Source: Planctomycetota bacterium
GTDB taxonomy: Bacteria > Planctomycetota > Planctomycetia > Pirellulales > Pirellulaceae
Reading direction: 5' to 3'
Assembly (NCBI GenBank): GCA_026692905.1
Contig: JAPLNL010000085.1
Location: 1 to 32,733 of the forward strand
Length of the DNA stretch: 32,733 nucleotides
The notes below the pieces were generated by a model. It had not been told where the DNA came from. It did not search any database and worked only from the letters and a program-made list of their open reading frames with translations. Of this stretch, positions 9,305-17,374 are shown piece by piece. Every line of letters begins with the position of its first letter. Within the stretch, counting starts at the first letter, position 1. Position numbers and translations under genes: made by a program.

Positions 9305-9592
9305 ATGAGCGACGAGCACACCTCGCAACAGCCGGAAGAATCATCAAGCGCTAAGAAGCCGTCTCGCGATCCATTGCATGGCGTGACATTGGAAATGATG
9401 ATCACGAGATTGGTTGATCGCCATGGTTGGGACGAGTTGGGTAGGCAGATACCCATTCGCTGCTTTCAGAATGACCCGAGCGTGAAATCGAGTCTGGTTT
9501 TCTTGCGTAAAACCCCATGGGCTCGCAAGCGAGTCGAAGACTGGTATGCCTACGATGCGAGAAGGAAACTGATGCCGCCGGGGGAGGAGTAA
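9305..9592 (+). CDS. VF530 family (DUF2132) putative DNA-binding protein
   Basis: A 95-residue protein. After a ~20-residue Ser/Glu/Lys-rich N terminus it matches the VF530/DUF2132 family in [20 protein letters not shown], then WDELG, IPIRCF, and [20 protein letters not shown]. The family is named after Vibrio fischeri VF530 and has an all-helical fold; DNA binding has been suggested, but the cellular role is unclear. The ATG is 2 bases after the metG TAG, so it is probably translated from the metG message. No terminator hairpin follows; repeat DNA starts right after the gene. Confidence 0.85.
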   Translation: MSDEHTSQQPEESSSAKKPSRDPLHGVTLEMMITRLVDRHGWDELGRQIPIRCFQNDPSVKSSLVFLRKTPWARKRVEDWYAYDARRKLMPPGEE

Positions 9593-9597
9593 GTTTT

Positions 9598-9623
9598 TAG
9601 TTGTCAGTTGTCAGTTGTCAGTT
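9598..9623. repeat. 7-bp tandem repeat (TTGTCAG)
   Basis: TTGTCAG occurs three times in a row at 9601-9621, with partial units on both sides. It lies immediately after the VF530 gene, at the edge of the 9.6-10.1 kb repeat nest. No function is apparent. Confidence 0.85.
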
Positions 9624-9721
9624 AAATCAACCCAGGCTCCGCCTGGCGTTAGCCATGCTTTGACAGCTCGGGAGGCAGGCTGTAAACATCTTCGCGATGC
9701 CAAGTCCAGTTCAGACCTTGG

Positions 9722-9751
9722 GGAGGGCGAGGCCACCCCTGTAAACATCTT
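9722..9751 (-). repeat. Inverted copy of repeat R3
   Basis: Read on the minus strand this is AGATGTTTACAGGGGTGG followed by CCTCGCCCTCCC. That is nearly identical to the start of the window and to the core of the 63-bp tandem units at 9841-9966, but in the opposite orientation. A weaker partial copy of the GTAAACATCTTCGCG end lies near 9681-9695. Confidence 0.75.
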
Positions 9752-9779
9752 TGCAAAGTCAATTCCATTGAAAACCTTA

Positions 9780-9840
9780 GGGAGGGCGAGGCTCCTGCCG
9801 AGCCAACGGTGAGAAGGTTCGGCAGGAGCCTCACCCTCCC
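9780..9840. repeat. 61-bp hairpin repeat R2, copy 1
   Basis: The arms GGGAGGGCGAGGCTCCTGCC and GGCAGGAGCCTCACCCTCCC pair over ~25 bases with two mismatches when GAGCC/GGTTC are included, leaving a ~11-base loop. A second copy of exactly the same length lies at 26941-27001 in the 5' part of a large reading frame. The left-arm/loop/right-arm layout is that of a REP/BIME-like or miniature mobile hairpin. It is flanked here by R3 copies. Confidence 0.8.
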
Positions 9841-10017
9841 GAGCAATGAATGACTTAGGTAAACTCGTTGGAAACATGTTTACAGCGGTGGCCTCACCCT
9901 CCCGAGCAATGAATGACTTAGGTAAACTCGTTGGAAACATGTTTACAGCGGTGGCCTCACCCTCCCGAGCAATGAATTGCTTAGGTAAAATCCCAGAAAA
10001 TATGTTTACAACGGTGA
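9841..10017 (+). repeat. 63-bp direct tandem repeat, two full copies plus one diverged copy
   Basis: Units start at 9841, 9904 and 9967 (each GAGCAATGAAT...). The first two are essentially identical and the third decays after ~50 bases. Each unit contains GACTTAGGTAAACTCGTTGG, then the R3 core GTTTACAGCGGTGGCCTCAC and CCTCCC. Because 63 is a multiple of three, a spurious reading frame runs through it; I do not call it a gene. The remainder of the gap, 10018-10132, holds an imperfect AGTTCAAA...TTTGAACT inverted repeat (~10059-10083) and no gene. Confidence 0.9.
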
Positions 10018-10132
10018 GCAGGAGCCTCCGGCCTTGCGTTCCCGGGGGGAATCTGGAACGAGTTCAAAAAGTCAAGACTTTGAACTTGAAGTTATGGCTC
10101 CCGTTCAAAACTTATAACTTAAAACTTGTCCC

Positions 10133-11347
10133 TCACCGCTCTTTCGCTGCTTCACAGGCCTTGAGGACTCGCATCATGTTGCCTGACATGATCTTGTGAA
10201 TGTCGGCTTCTGAATAACCTTTTCGGAGCAGTAGTTCCGTAATGGCTGGGTACCTGGAGACATCCTCAAGTCCCTTTGGAAGCATGTCGACTCCGTCGAA
10301 GTCACCACCGAGGCCGACGTGGTCGACACCTGCGATCTTCGCGACATGGTCAATATGTTCCACCACGATCGCAATATTGCCAGGAATCGTGGGGTGTAGT
10401 GCTTTCCATTTTTGCATCGCGTTCTTGCTCGCATCGGTGTCGCTACCAAACTCTTTTTCGATAGCTCTTCGTGCACCGAACATGTCTTTCAAATTTTTGG
10501 CCGACTCGGGCACAACAAATCCTGAAAAGAAGTTGATCATCACGAGCCCGCCGTTCTTTTGGACACGAAGCAAAATATCGTCCGGTACGTTCCTTGGATG
10601 ATCCGCGATCGCTAAGGCGGAAGAGTGCGAAAAAATGACTGGAGCGGTTGTGATGTCTAATGCGTCCGACATGGTTGCCGGTGAGACGTGGGAGAGATCT
10701 ACGAGCATTCCCATCTTGTTCATTTCCCGAACGACCTCTTCGCCAAACGGGGAAAGCCCGTCACTTTGAGATTGGTCTGTGGCGGCATCTGCCCAGTCGA
10801 GGGTATCGCCGTGCGTAAGAGTCATGTAACGAGCACCTCTCGAAAACAACTCCTTTAGTTTGCCGAGAGAGTTTTCGATGGAGTGCCCACCCTCAACTCC
10901 CATCAAGGAAGCGATTTTACCGGACTTTTGAATCCGTTCCACGTCGCTCGCCGTCAGCGCGATTTCAAAGACCTCAGGGTACTTTTTGACGAGGGCGTAC
11001 ACACAATCGATCTGTTCCATGGTCGTCTGAAATGCGGTACCAGCTTGTCTTGTTTTTGCAGGAACGAAGACCGACCAGAATTGTGCTCCAACGTTACCTG
11101 TTCGCAGACGTGGGATATCGGTATGCAATTTCGGCTCATTCCAAAGGTCAATCTTTTCGAATCGCAAATCGTTTCGTTCTCGGGCAGCCCAGGGCAAGTC
11201 ATTGTGGCCATCCCACACATATCCACTAGCATGGATTTTTCGGGCCTTTTCAGAGACCACGACCGCTGGCTCATCGCAGAACACGTTGGGCGTAAACAAG
11301 AGCGACAGAATCGTCAACGTGGCAAGTATCGATTTAGGCCAATTCAT
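10133..11347 (-). CDS. Secreted membrane dipeptidase (peptidase family M19)
   Basis: A 404-residue exported enzyme of the renal dipeptidase family, which hydrolyses dipeptides (often L-Xaa-D-Xaa) using a binuclear zinc site. A signal peptide (MNWPKSILATLTILSLLFTP to NVFC, ~24 residues) precedes the TIM-barrel. Metal-ligand motifs are visible in order: DGHNDLPW (HxD), MGVEGGHS (bridging Glu), DLSHVS and FSHSSA (His ligands), and GLGGDFDG near the C terminus. The frame extends to a TTG at 11362, but ATG 11347 is preferred: it starts the signal peptide and has GGAA 9 bases upstream. The gene stands alone; downstream is the 9.6-10.1 kb repeat nest and upstream the terminator of the Gly-rich protein gene. 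The physiological substrate in planctomycetes is unknown. Confidence 0.9.
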   Translation of the reverse strand: MNWPKSILATLTILSLLFTPNVFCDEPAVVVSEKARKIHASGYVWDGHNDLPWAARERNDLRFEKIDLWNEPKLHTDIPRLRTGNVGAQFWSVFVPAKTRQAGTAFQTTMEQIDCVYALVKKYPEVFEIALTASDVERIQKSGKIASLMGVEGGHSIENSLGKLKELFSRGARYMTLTHGDTLDWADAATDQSQSDGLSPFGEEVVREMNKMGMLVDLSHVSPATMSDALDITTAPVIFSHSSALAIADHPRNVPDDILLRVQKNGGLVMINFFSGFVVPESAKNLKDMFGARRAIEKEFGSDTDASKNAMQKWKALHPTIPGNIAIVVEHIDHVAKIAGVDHVGLGGDFDGVDMLPKGLEDVSRYPAITELLLRKGYSEADIHKIMSGNMMRVLKACEAAKER

Positions 11348-11390
11348 AGGTAGCAGTTCCAAGGTAGTAGAGCATAGACTCGCTGTGGCA

Positions 11391-11427
11391 TGAAAAAAAA
11401 AGAGGCTGGGAGATTCTCCCAGCCTCT
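11391..11427 (-). terminator. Strong rho-independent terminator of the Gly-rich protein gene
   Basis: A perfect 12-13 bp GC-rich stem, AGAGGCTGGGAGA pairing with TCTCCCAGCCTCT at 11401-11427, is followed on the minus strand by a run of T residues (the A run at 11393-11400). It lies ~30 bases beyond the stop codon of the gene at 11458-12408 and separates that gene from the dipeptidase gene downstream. It is the clearest intrinsic terminator in the window. Confidence 0.92.
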
Positions 11428-11457
11428 TTGCAAAAAATCAAATGGTTCGTACCGGGT

Positions 11458-12408
11458 CTATTGACCGCGTCCGCCACCTCGGGCTGGTGGTGCAGGGAAT
11501 TCAAACTTTGGTCCCTTCATTTCTTCCATTTTGGTCTTCTGGGTTGCGGTCAAAAGTCCCATGGCCTTTTCTTCACTTTCTTTACCAACTTTTTCCATCA
11601 CTTCGCGGAAATCTCCACCTGAGCTCATTGCAGCGCCCATTTCTTCGCGGACAGCGTTTGCTTGAGCAGTTAGCTTTGCCTTTTGGTCTTCGGTGATTTC
11701 AAGTCGGGTTGAAACAGTCTTGCTGCGGAAAGTGCGAACGCCATCCCTTTGCAAATACAGCCCGACGAGACGGTCCATTTGCTTAGGATCCAAAATATCA
11801 GCAATCTTGGCTTCCGACTTAGCTTGTGCGGTATCCATGTTTTCTTGCATCTTTGCACGATCTTCGGCACTCATATTGAAGCCTCCACCGCCAGCTCCAC
11901 CACGCCCGCCGCGACCGCCTCCACCAGCACCTCCAGGCCCACCAGCACCTCCAGGCCCACCAGCACCGCCAGGTCCACCTGCACCGCCAGGTCCACCCGC
12001 TCTGCCGCCAGGGCCACCCGCTCCTCCACCGCCAGGACCGCCTGCTCCGGCAGGACCGCCTGCTCCGGCAGGACCACCGCGACCGCCACCGAAGGCTGCT
12101 CGCATTTCTTCCATGACTTCTTTTTGATACGCTTCAAGCTCTTTGGTCTGTTCTTCGTCCATCTTGAGTTCTTCACGAACTTCTTTCATTCCGAGCAGGG
12201 AAGCCATGCCGCCTCCACCCATCATGCCTCCGCCCATCATGCCACGCATTCCACCACCGCCCGGGCCGGCTCCACCACCAGGTCCGCCGGGGCCACCACC
12301 GCCTCGCGTCGGTCGCTCTCCGCCACCTTGCCCAAGTGAAAAGGGAGCCGCAGCACCAACGATGCAGCCGATAAGTAGAAATCTTGAGAACAGTCGACTG
12401 ATTCGCAT
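11458..12408 (-). CDS. Gly-rich secreted protein with helical segments and a collagen-like GGAGGP tract
   Basis: A 316-residue exported protein. The signal peptide spans residues 1 to ~26 (MRISRLFSRFLLIGCIVGAA, cleavage near SLGQ). Then come a Gly/Met-rich stretch (~28-68), a charged helix containing LKMDEEQTKELEAYQKEV (~81-98), a Gly/Pro/Ala tract (~107-176, GGAGGP repeats), and three further helices (~179-297). These include LEITEDQKAKLTAQANAVRE and LLTATQKTKMEEMKG. The repeated pattern of short helices ending in an L-T/D-x-x-Q-K-like motif resembles periplasmic Spy/CpxP (LTXXQ) proteins, which are chaperone or metal-stress proteins. That link is only a resemblance. The tail is PPARGGGRGQ. 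It is a single-gene unit with its own terminator; its promoter must lie in 12409-12574. Confidence 0.75.
   Translation of the reverse strand: MRISRLFSRFLLIGCIVGAAAPFSLGQGGGERPTRGGGGPGGPGGGAGPGGGGMRGMMGGGMMGGGGMASLLGMKEVREELKMDEEQTKELEAYQKEVMEEMRAAFGGGRGGPAGAGGPAGAGGPGGGGAGGPGGRAGGPGGAGGPGGAGGPGGAGGPGGAGGGGRGGRGGAGGGGFNMSAEDRAKMQENMDTAQAKSEAKIADILDPKQMDRLVGLYLQRDGVRTFRSKTVSTRLEITEDQKAKLTAQANAVREEMGAAMSSGGDFREVMEKVGKESEEKAMGLLTATQKTKMEEMKGPKFEFPAPPARGGGRGQ
11895..12085 (-). repeat. Gly/Pro/Ala-coding low-complexity DNA with ~18-bp periodicity
   Basis: This block encodes the GGAGGP-rich tract of the secreted protein. On the plus strand, CCACCAGCACCTCCAGGC-type units recur with an 18-base period and give spurious proline-rich frames. 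The nearly identical neighbouring units suggest expansion by slippage. Confidence 0.75.
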
Positions 12409-12574
12409 TTTTGGTTAACCTCGGGTGAGATAAACGTGAAGAGTAGAATTCCAAACCCATTACGTGGGTGAATCCATCTTTTAACACGTTTCAACCCGTT
12501 TCGTTTCGCCCTGACAAAAAATTTCCCAAAAACTTAGGCAATTTCCGCGAAACGTGTCACAAGCCTGGCAAAAG

Positions 12575-14227
12575 CTATTTTTTCACTTGAAAGTCGAGTT
12601 GGCTCTGGCCAAATTTGTGAGCTTTCATGTCTTCCACCGTCAAGCGAAGTTGGTAGTTTCCAGGGGCGATCTGCTGGGGCACGTAAATCTTGTAGACGAT
12701 GAAGTAATCTCGGCGATGATTCTGGCAAATTTCTGGCTCCATCGGCAGCAGCTGGTCTGCAATTTTGCGACCTTGGGAGTCGATGATCTCATAGCTACCT
12801 TGTAACTGCGATTCAAAACCTTCTTTGCTGACTTTGCTGGCTGCAACGTTTTCGATTTCACAGTACAGGAGTAACTCCTGGTCTGCTTGGAACTGGTACC
12901 TTGGGAATTTGGTGATTGAACCATAACGTTCTACCTCAGTGCAAAACGCAACCGACTTTACCTCGAGATTGCTGACAGCCGCGAGCTTGTTCGTGGCGTT
13001 GCGTTGGCTGTCCATGACGAGCGACCAGTGCCTCGATCGCACGGGCATCGCATCTGGATTACTGGCTTCGTAAAGTGCCTGCATTTGATATTGAAAGTAT
13101 TCATTCTCCTCGTTCGAAAGCGAATCCATTTTCCGAGTCGCATCCTCCAGCCTGCGTTGGCTGACATACAGCATTCTCAAAGTAACTTCTTGGCTCAATC
13201 TCAGATTTTCATCGCTAGCTGGAACTTCTTTGATTTGTTTTTCTAGCTGTTCGATGGCTAGATTGAGCGTTTGTCGCCAATTGGTCGGCGACGCCATGGG
13301 CATCGAGAGACTTGGCGATTGTGTCGATGGCGCATTGGACGGGGGCAGCGAGTTTGGCAGCGACGCGGAAGGTAAATTCGTTGGGAGCGGTGAATTTGCT
13401 GACGCCAAGGCTATCGTTGTCACCGGCGTGTCCAGTGGATAAACCGCAGTAGGATTGGTTGCGACTGCATTCGAAACCACTGGCTCGTTCATCTTTGGCG
13501 CCGACATATTCGATGCGATTGCCGAATTGCGATCCGCTCCTGTGTCGGTCATACGAATGGAAACTTTGTTCGTGCTCTTGTCCGTGGAAGCATTCTGCGA
13601 TTGGATATTGTCCGACTGGCTAGTCGCCAACAGCTCTCCTTTGATCATCGGGCGGCTGTCCCCGTCGTCCGAGAGCGATCGCGTTTCAGCGGTCTTTGCC
13701 TTCGTATTTGCAAGTTCCGTTTCGAGGTTCCCGCTTGCTTGTCGTTGAAGAGCATACAATTGATTCTTCATGAGATCTCGATAGGGTGGTGGCAGAGATG
13801 CTAGCGCGCCATCAATATCGATTTCCTGCTCGTTGGTATTCACAACCGGTCCAGTAACATCATCGTCAGACAGGCTCGCCCGTGCAGGGCCGTAATCGAC
13901 CACTGCCGATTTTTTCCTAAGGATGCCACTGGCATTATTGCTGAACATAGTGCCACCTTCTCTGCGGCTAGGACCAGCAAAATCCTTGGCCGTCGGTCGA
14001 GGCACTCGGCTTTGCGGCGCATTTGGCAGAGCCCAATCGTCTTGGTCGGCCAGCATTCGATTGAAGTCTTCGTCGCGATTACGAAAACCCAACTGCTGGC
14101 AACCAACGACGCCAAACGAGGCGGCCAACAAAGAAGCGATTGCGAAGCTTTGAAGCGGCTTGCCAACCAGTGACCAGTCAATGCAAGCGACACGTTGACG
14201 ATTAGGGTTCTGCTCGTTCGACATCAT
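12575..14227 (-). CDS. Putative lipoprotein of unknown function, downstream of parA
   Basis: A 550-residue protein. After a long polar N region, a hydrophobic stretch (SFAIASLLAASFGVVGCQQ) ends in a lipobox-like VVGC with the candidate lipid-modified cysteine at residue 43. A low-complexity Ser/Asn/Pro/Thr-rich region follows (~55-315). Helices at ~318-400 contain QTLNLAIEQLEKQIKEVPAS. A beta-rich C-terminal domain (~420-550) ends APGNYQLRLTVEDMKAHKFG. I recognise no enzyme motif. The start is a double ATG with AAGG just upstream, 19 bases after the parA stop, so it is probably co-transcribed with parA. Linking an envelope protein to a ParA ATPase suggests a positioning role, but that is speculation. 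Confidence 0.7.
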   Translation of the reverse strand: MMSNEQNPNRQRVACIDWSLVGKPLQSFAIASLLAASFGVVGCQQLGFRNRDEDFNRMLADQDDWALPNAPQSRVPRPTAKDFAGPSRREGGTMFSNNASGILRKKSAVVDYGPARASLSDDDVTGPVVNTNEQEIDIDGALASLPPPYRDLMKNQLYALQRQASGNLETELANTKAKTAETRSLSDDGDSRPMIKGELLATSQSDNIQSQNASTDKSTNKVSIRMTDTGADRNSAIASNMSAPKMNEPVVSNAVATNPTAVYPLDTPVTTIALASANSPLPTNLPSASLPNSLPPSNAPSTQSPSLSMPMASPTNWRQTLNLAIEQLEKQIKEVPASDENLRLSQEVTLRMLYVSQRRLEDATRKMDSLSNEENEYFQYQMQALYEASNPDAMPVRSRHWSLVMDSQRNATNKLAAVSNLEVKSVAFCTEVERYGSITKFPRYQFQADQELLLYCEIENVAASKVSKEGFESQLQGSYEIIDSQGRKIADQLLPMEPEICQNHRRDYFIVYKIYVPQQIAPGNYQLRLTVEDMKAHKFGQSQLDFQVKK

Positions 14228-14246
14228 GGAATTGCCTTAGCGGAGT

Positions 14247-15077
14247 TTACGATGCAACAGTTTGAGCTTCCAATTTGGACGCGGTCTTGGCTTCACGTGC
14301 GAGCACTTCGTACGCGAGCGACATATAATCTTCAGAGCCATGGCTATTGGGCGCATAAGCAAAGATGGACTGCCCGAAACTTGGGGCTTCAGCCAATCGA
14401 ATATTGCGTCGAATTTTCGTTTGGAAGAATTTTGCTTGCGCCCATACGGGACTTTGTTTCGTGCTCACTTGCAAGAACTCTTCGACGTCGCGGCTCACTT
14501 CCGCGGCCAAACGCGTTCCGGATTCGTACATGCAAAGCACAATCCCTTCGAGTTTGAGATTCGTGTTGAGTCGCTTGGCCACGAGTTCGATGGTTTTCAG
14601 CAACTTGCTCAAACCATGCAATGCCAGGAAGTGAGGTTGCAGTGGCAAGAAGACTTCGTCGACCGCTGTCAATGCGTTGAGGGTCAAGACACCCAAGGAG
14701 GGTGGGCAATCGAGGATCATGAAGTCGAAATCGGAATTGTCCATTTCGATTTTGTCTTTCAAGATCACTTCTCGGCCCACTTCACCGGCCAATTCCATCT
14801 CTGCAGCCGCCAAATCGAGGCTGGCCGGCACAATAGCTAGGTTCGGTAACACCCAACGGCGAACATGCTCCAGCAGTGCGTCGCCGCACAGTAGGTCGTA
14901 GATGCTGATTTCGTTTTCACCGAGGGTTAATCCCAAGTGCAGCGACGCGTGTGCTTGAGGATCCAAGTCCAAAACGCATACTTTTTGGCCGCATTGCGCC
15001 AGCCCAGCGGCCAAGTTCACAGCCGTGGTTGTCTTGCCGACGCCACCTTTTTGATTGAGAACAGCAATTTTTCGCAT
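14247..15077 (-). CDS. ParA/Soj/MinD-family ATPase
   Basis: A 276-residue P-loop ATPase of the ParA type. The deviant Walker A motif KGGVGKTTTAVNLA is at residues 10-23, with the signature lysine at its start. VCVLDLDPQAHAS (~34-46) is the A' motif, and DFDFMILDCPPSLGVLTLNA (~115-134) carries Walker B. The ending, FFQTKIRRNIRLAEAPSFGQ, is typical of chromosomal Soj proteins. The frame extends to a TTG two codons upstream, but ATG 15077 gives the canonical MRKIAVLNQKGG start. No ParB, parS or MinE lies in the window, so it is an orphan here. It could segregate the chromosome with a ParB encoded elsewhere or position another cargo. It is divergent from tpiA across 165 bp. Confidence 0.9.
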   Translation of the reverse strand: MRKIAVLNQKGGVGKTTTAVNLAAGLAQCGQKVCVLDLDPQAHASLHLGLTLGENEISIYDLLCGDALLEHVRRWVLPNLAIVPASLDLAAAEMELAGEVGREVILKDKIEMDNSDFDFMILDCPPSLGVLTLNALTAVDEVFLPLQPHFLALHGLSKLLKTIELVAKRLNTNLKLEGIVLCMYESGTRLAAEVSRDVEEFLQVSTKQSPVWAQAKFFQTKIRRNIRLAEAPSFGQSIFAYAPNSHGSEDYMSLAYEVLAREAKTASKLEAQTVAS

Positions 15078-15242
15078 CGTCAAATGGTCTCGTTTACGGG
15101 GTTGAGCGGGTTCAGATGGACAGTAGCAAATGGATTCAGGTCAAATCCAGGTCAAACTGGCCCGCCCGTTGACAATTCTCACATTTCGAACATCCTTTCG
15201 TTCACAACCAACTTCAAACTCGATCCCAGAAAGTCATTAGCC

Positions 15243-16010
15243 GTGCGAAAGTTCTTTATTGCTGGCAATTGGAAGATGAATCTATTGCGAGACTCGTCCG
15301 TAGCCCTCGTTCACCAGCTGATAAACCATTTGCAAACCAGCGGCAACGTCGATGTAGCAGTCTGCCCACCTAGCGTTTATTTGAATGATGTCGGTGCGGC
15401 CCTCCGCGGCAGCGTTATCCATCTGGGTGCCCAAAACGTTTACCACGCGGCCGAGGGAGCTTACACCGGAGAGATAAGCTGTGGCATGCTCAAGGATTTG
15501 GGCTGCAAATACGTGATTCTTGGCCATAGCGAACGGCGCGCAATCTTGGGGGAAACCGATGCGGACGTGAACACCAAACTGCAAGCCGTTCTCAAAGCAG
15601 GACTCACCCCAATCGTCTGCATCGGTGAAACCTTGGCGCAACGCGAAGCCGGCTCGACTCAAACCGTGGTTCGCGGCCAATGCACCCACTCTCTTGCGAG
15701 CCTAACGAGCGACCAAATGGCCAAAACGGTTCTTGCCTACGAGCCTGTTTGGGCCATCGGCACCGGCAAGACCGCAACTCCCGCCCAAGCCGAAGAAGTT
15801 CACGCAGACATTCGAGAACTGCTTAAAGGACTGTTCGACGCTTCGGTGGCAAATTCCGTCGTCATTCAATACGGCGGTAGCGTCAAAGCCGACAACGCAA
15901 ACGAACTTCTAAGCCAACCGAACATCGATGGTGCGTTAGTTGGGGGAGCGTCCTTAAAATCGGAACTATTCCTACCAATCGTCCAAGCAGCCATGAAAAT
16001 CAAGAAGTAG
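15243..16010 (+). CDS. tpiA: Triosephosphate isomerase
   Basis: A 255-residue TIM-barrel enzyme that interconverts dihydroxyacetone phosphate and glyceraldehyde 3-phosphate in glycolysis and gluconeogenesis. Conserved elements are FIAGNWKMN at the N terminus (catalytic Lys 11), VILGHSERR (catalytic His), [20 protein letters not shown] (catalytic Glu and phosphate loop) and [12 protein letters not shown]. It ends ALVGGASLK. The reading frame is open much further upstream (to 14937, over the divergent parA gene), but GTG 15243 places the start exactly at the family N terminus and gives the usual length. There is no strong Shine-Dalgarno. The gene is on its own; 95 bp separate it from the next. 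Confidence 0.96.
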   Translation: MRKFFIAGNWKMNLLRDSSVALVHQLINHLQTSGNVDVAVCPPSVYLNDVGAALRGSVIHLGAQNVYHAAEGAYTGEISCGMLKDLGCKYVILGHSERRAILGETDADVNTKLQAVLKAGLTPIVCIGETLAQREAGSTQTVVRGQCTHSLASLTSDQMAKTVLAYEPVWAIGTGKTATPAQAEEVHADIRELLKGLFDASVANSVVIQYGGSVKADNANELLSQPNIDGALVGGASLKSELFLPIVQAAMKIKK

Positions 16011-16105
16011 TTCGCATTCGAATTACGTACGCGGTAGACTAAAAGGAGGCTGAGACCGTTCTTCTGTCTTGGCACGTCCACCAATGGAAATAGGAAAAAC
16101 CGATC

Positions 16106-17374
16106 ATGAATTGGAATTGGGTTCGCTTTGGGGTGCTCTTTCCTGCCGTCTGTTTTTTTGGGCAAGCCCCTGTCTTGCGAGCTGACATCTTTGAAATTCG
16201 TGGTGGCGGTACCATTTCCGGGACGCTTCTCAACGATCCAAAGAGCCCCGTCCTTCAAATCCGAACCAACGACGGCGTAGAAATCGAAATTCCAAGCGGT
16301 AAGCTAAAGCAACCTGTTACGGTGAGTCCAGAGATCGAAGCCATTTACAAGAAGATGGCAGGCAAAGAAGATACGCCGGAACTTCATCGCGCTCTAGCAC
16401 TAGAACTAAAAAATGGCCCGTTGATCTACGCGCATCGAGAACGCGTCGTGGAACTTGAACCCACAGATTCGAATTGGGCTGCTTTGGGTGGGCATGCTCC
16501 CAATAAACAGACGGGTGAATGGGAACGAAAGGACGTCTTGGAAAAAAGAAAAGGCTTGGTTTTGTCTCAAGCAAACACTTGGGATACACCTCAATCTCAA
16601 GCCATCCTCAAGAACAAGAGTGCTGAGAAACTTGCAAGTGCCGAGATGGCCAAGTTGTTCAATCAACACCTTAAAAACTTAGACAGCAAAACCCCAAAGC
16701 TAAACAGCGCCGCTACCGAATTCTTCTCGCTTCTCGGTAACTCGGAAGCTTTTTATCAGAAGTACCAATTGAATCATCGTTTAGCCATTAAGGTCATATC
16801 GGACCTCTTGCTACCAAAGGCGGACGCGCCACAAGCGGCATCCCCCGCATTTTTGATGGATCTGCTCATCAAAATGCCCGACTACCTGACTTACTCAGTT
16901 TTTGTTGAGATCGCCATGGAATCTCCCAACTCTCAACTTCAACAAGAAGCTCTCGAGTTGCTAAATCGAACAGACCTAAGCCGCGAATATGCTTTCATGC
17001 GCTTTTGGAACGAACTCCTCAGCGCAAGCACAAGGGATAAAGAGTATATTCCAAAAATCGATCGAGCAGGCAGTAACCTACAAGGCTTTGCCGACAAACG
17101 TGCTATCCCAATTCTAATTGATCGGCTGCTCTCCAAGGTAACTACGACCGTCAAGACTCAAGGTTCTCAATCGTTCAACAGGGACGGTAGCGGTGGGGGC
17201 ATGAGCACCGGCGGGGAAAAGAAGATCGAGAATTTTTACCAACATCAGACCATCTTGAACGCGTTGGTTGGAATAGCAGAGGGCGAAAGCTACAACTACG
17301 ACCAGCAAGCATGGCGTCTTTGGTACGCTCGCAAGTACGCAAAAACCAACATGGATCTGCGACGGGACGAGTGA
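16106..17374 (+). CDS. Secreted protein of unknown function, translationally coupled to the ATP-grasp gene
   Basis: A 422-residue exported protein: hydrophobic signal at 1 to ~27 (MNWNWVRFGVLFPAVCFFGQ). A short beta domain (~28-70, IFEIRGGGTISGTLLND...) has an SH3-like look often found in planctomycete secreted proteins. The rest (~85-420) is mostly helical, with stretches such as QQEALELLNRTDLSREYAFM and QTILNALVGIAEGES that could be HEAT-like. A polar Gly/Ser linker (QSFNRDGSGGGMSTGGE) interrupts it near residue 355. ATG 16106 is the first start after an in-frame stop. Its TGA overlaps the GTG of the next gene (GTGA), which suggests the two are made together. An AGGAGG-like sequence near 16043 is too far away to serve this start. 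Confidence 0.7.
   Translation: MNWNWVRFGVLFPAVCFFGQAPVLRADIFEIRGGGTISGTLLNDPKSPVLQIRTNDGVEIEIPSGKLKQPVTVSPEIEAIYKKMAGKEDTPELHRALALELKNGPLIYAHRERVVELEPTDSNWAALGGHAPNKQTGEWERKDVLEKRKGLVLSQANTWDTPQSQAILKNKSAEKLASAEMAKLFNQHLKNLDSKTPKLNSAATEFFSLLGNSEAFYQKYQLNHRLAIKVISDLLLPKADAPQAASPAFLMDLLIKMPDYLTYSVFVEIAMESPNSQLQQEALELLNRTDLSREYAFMRFWNELLSASTRDKEYIPKIDRAGSNLQGFADKRAIPILIDRLLSKVTTTVKTQGSQSFNRDGSGGGMSTGGEKKIENFYQHQTILNALVGIAEGESYNYDQQAWRLWYARKYAKTNMDLRRDE

Noticed and set aside
9841-10017. CRISPR-like array
   Set aside because: The 63-bp units abut with no unique spacers between them, there are only about three, and no cas gene is present.
9611-10199. Open frames on both strands over the 63-bp repeats
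   Set aside because: The peptides are repeat translations (MNDLGKLVGNMFTAV type) with no independent protein features.
11693-12339. Proline-rich and Ser/Thr-rich plus-strand frames
   Set aside because: Antisense of the Gly-rich tract; composition follows from the low-complexity DNA.
14937-15242. N-terminal extension of tpiA
   Set aside because: The open frame covers the divergent parA start region and would add ~100 residues not found in triosephosphate isomerases.
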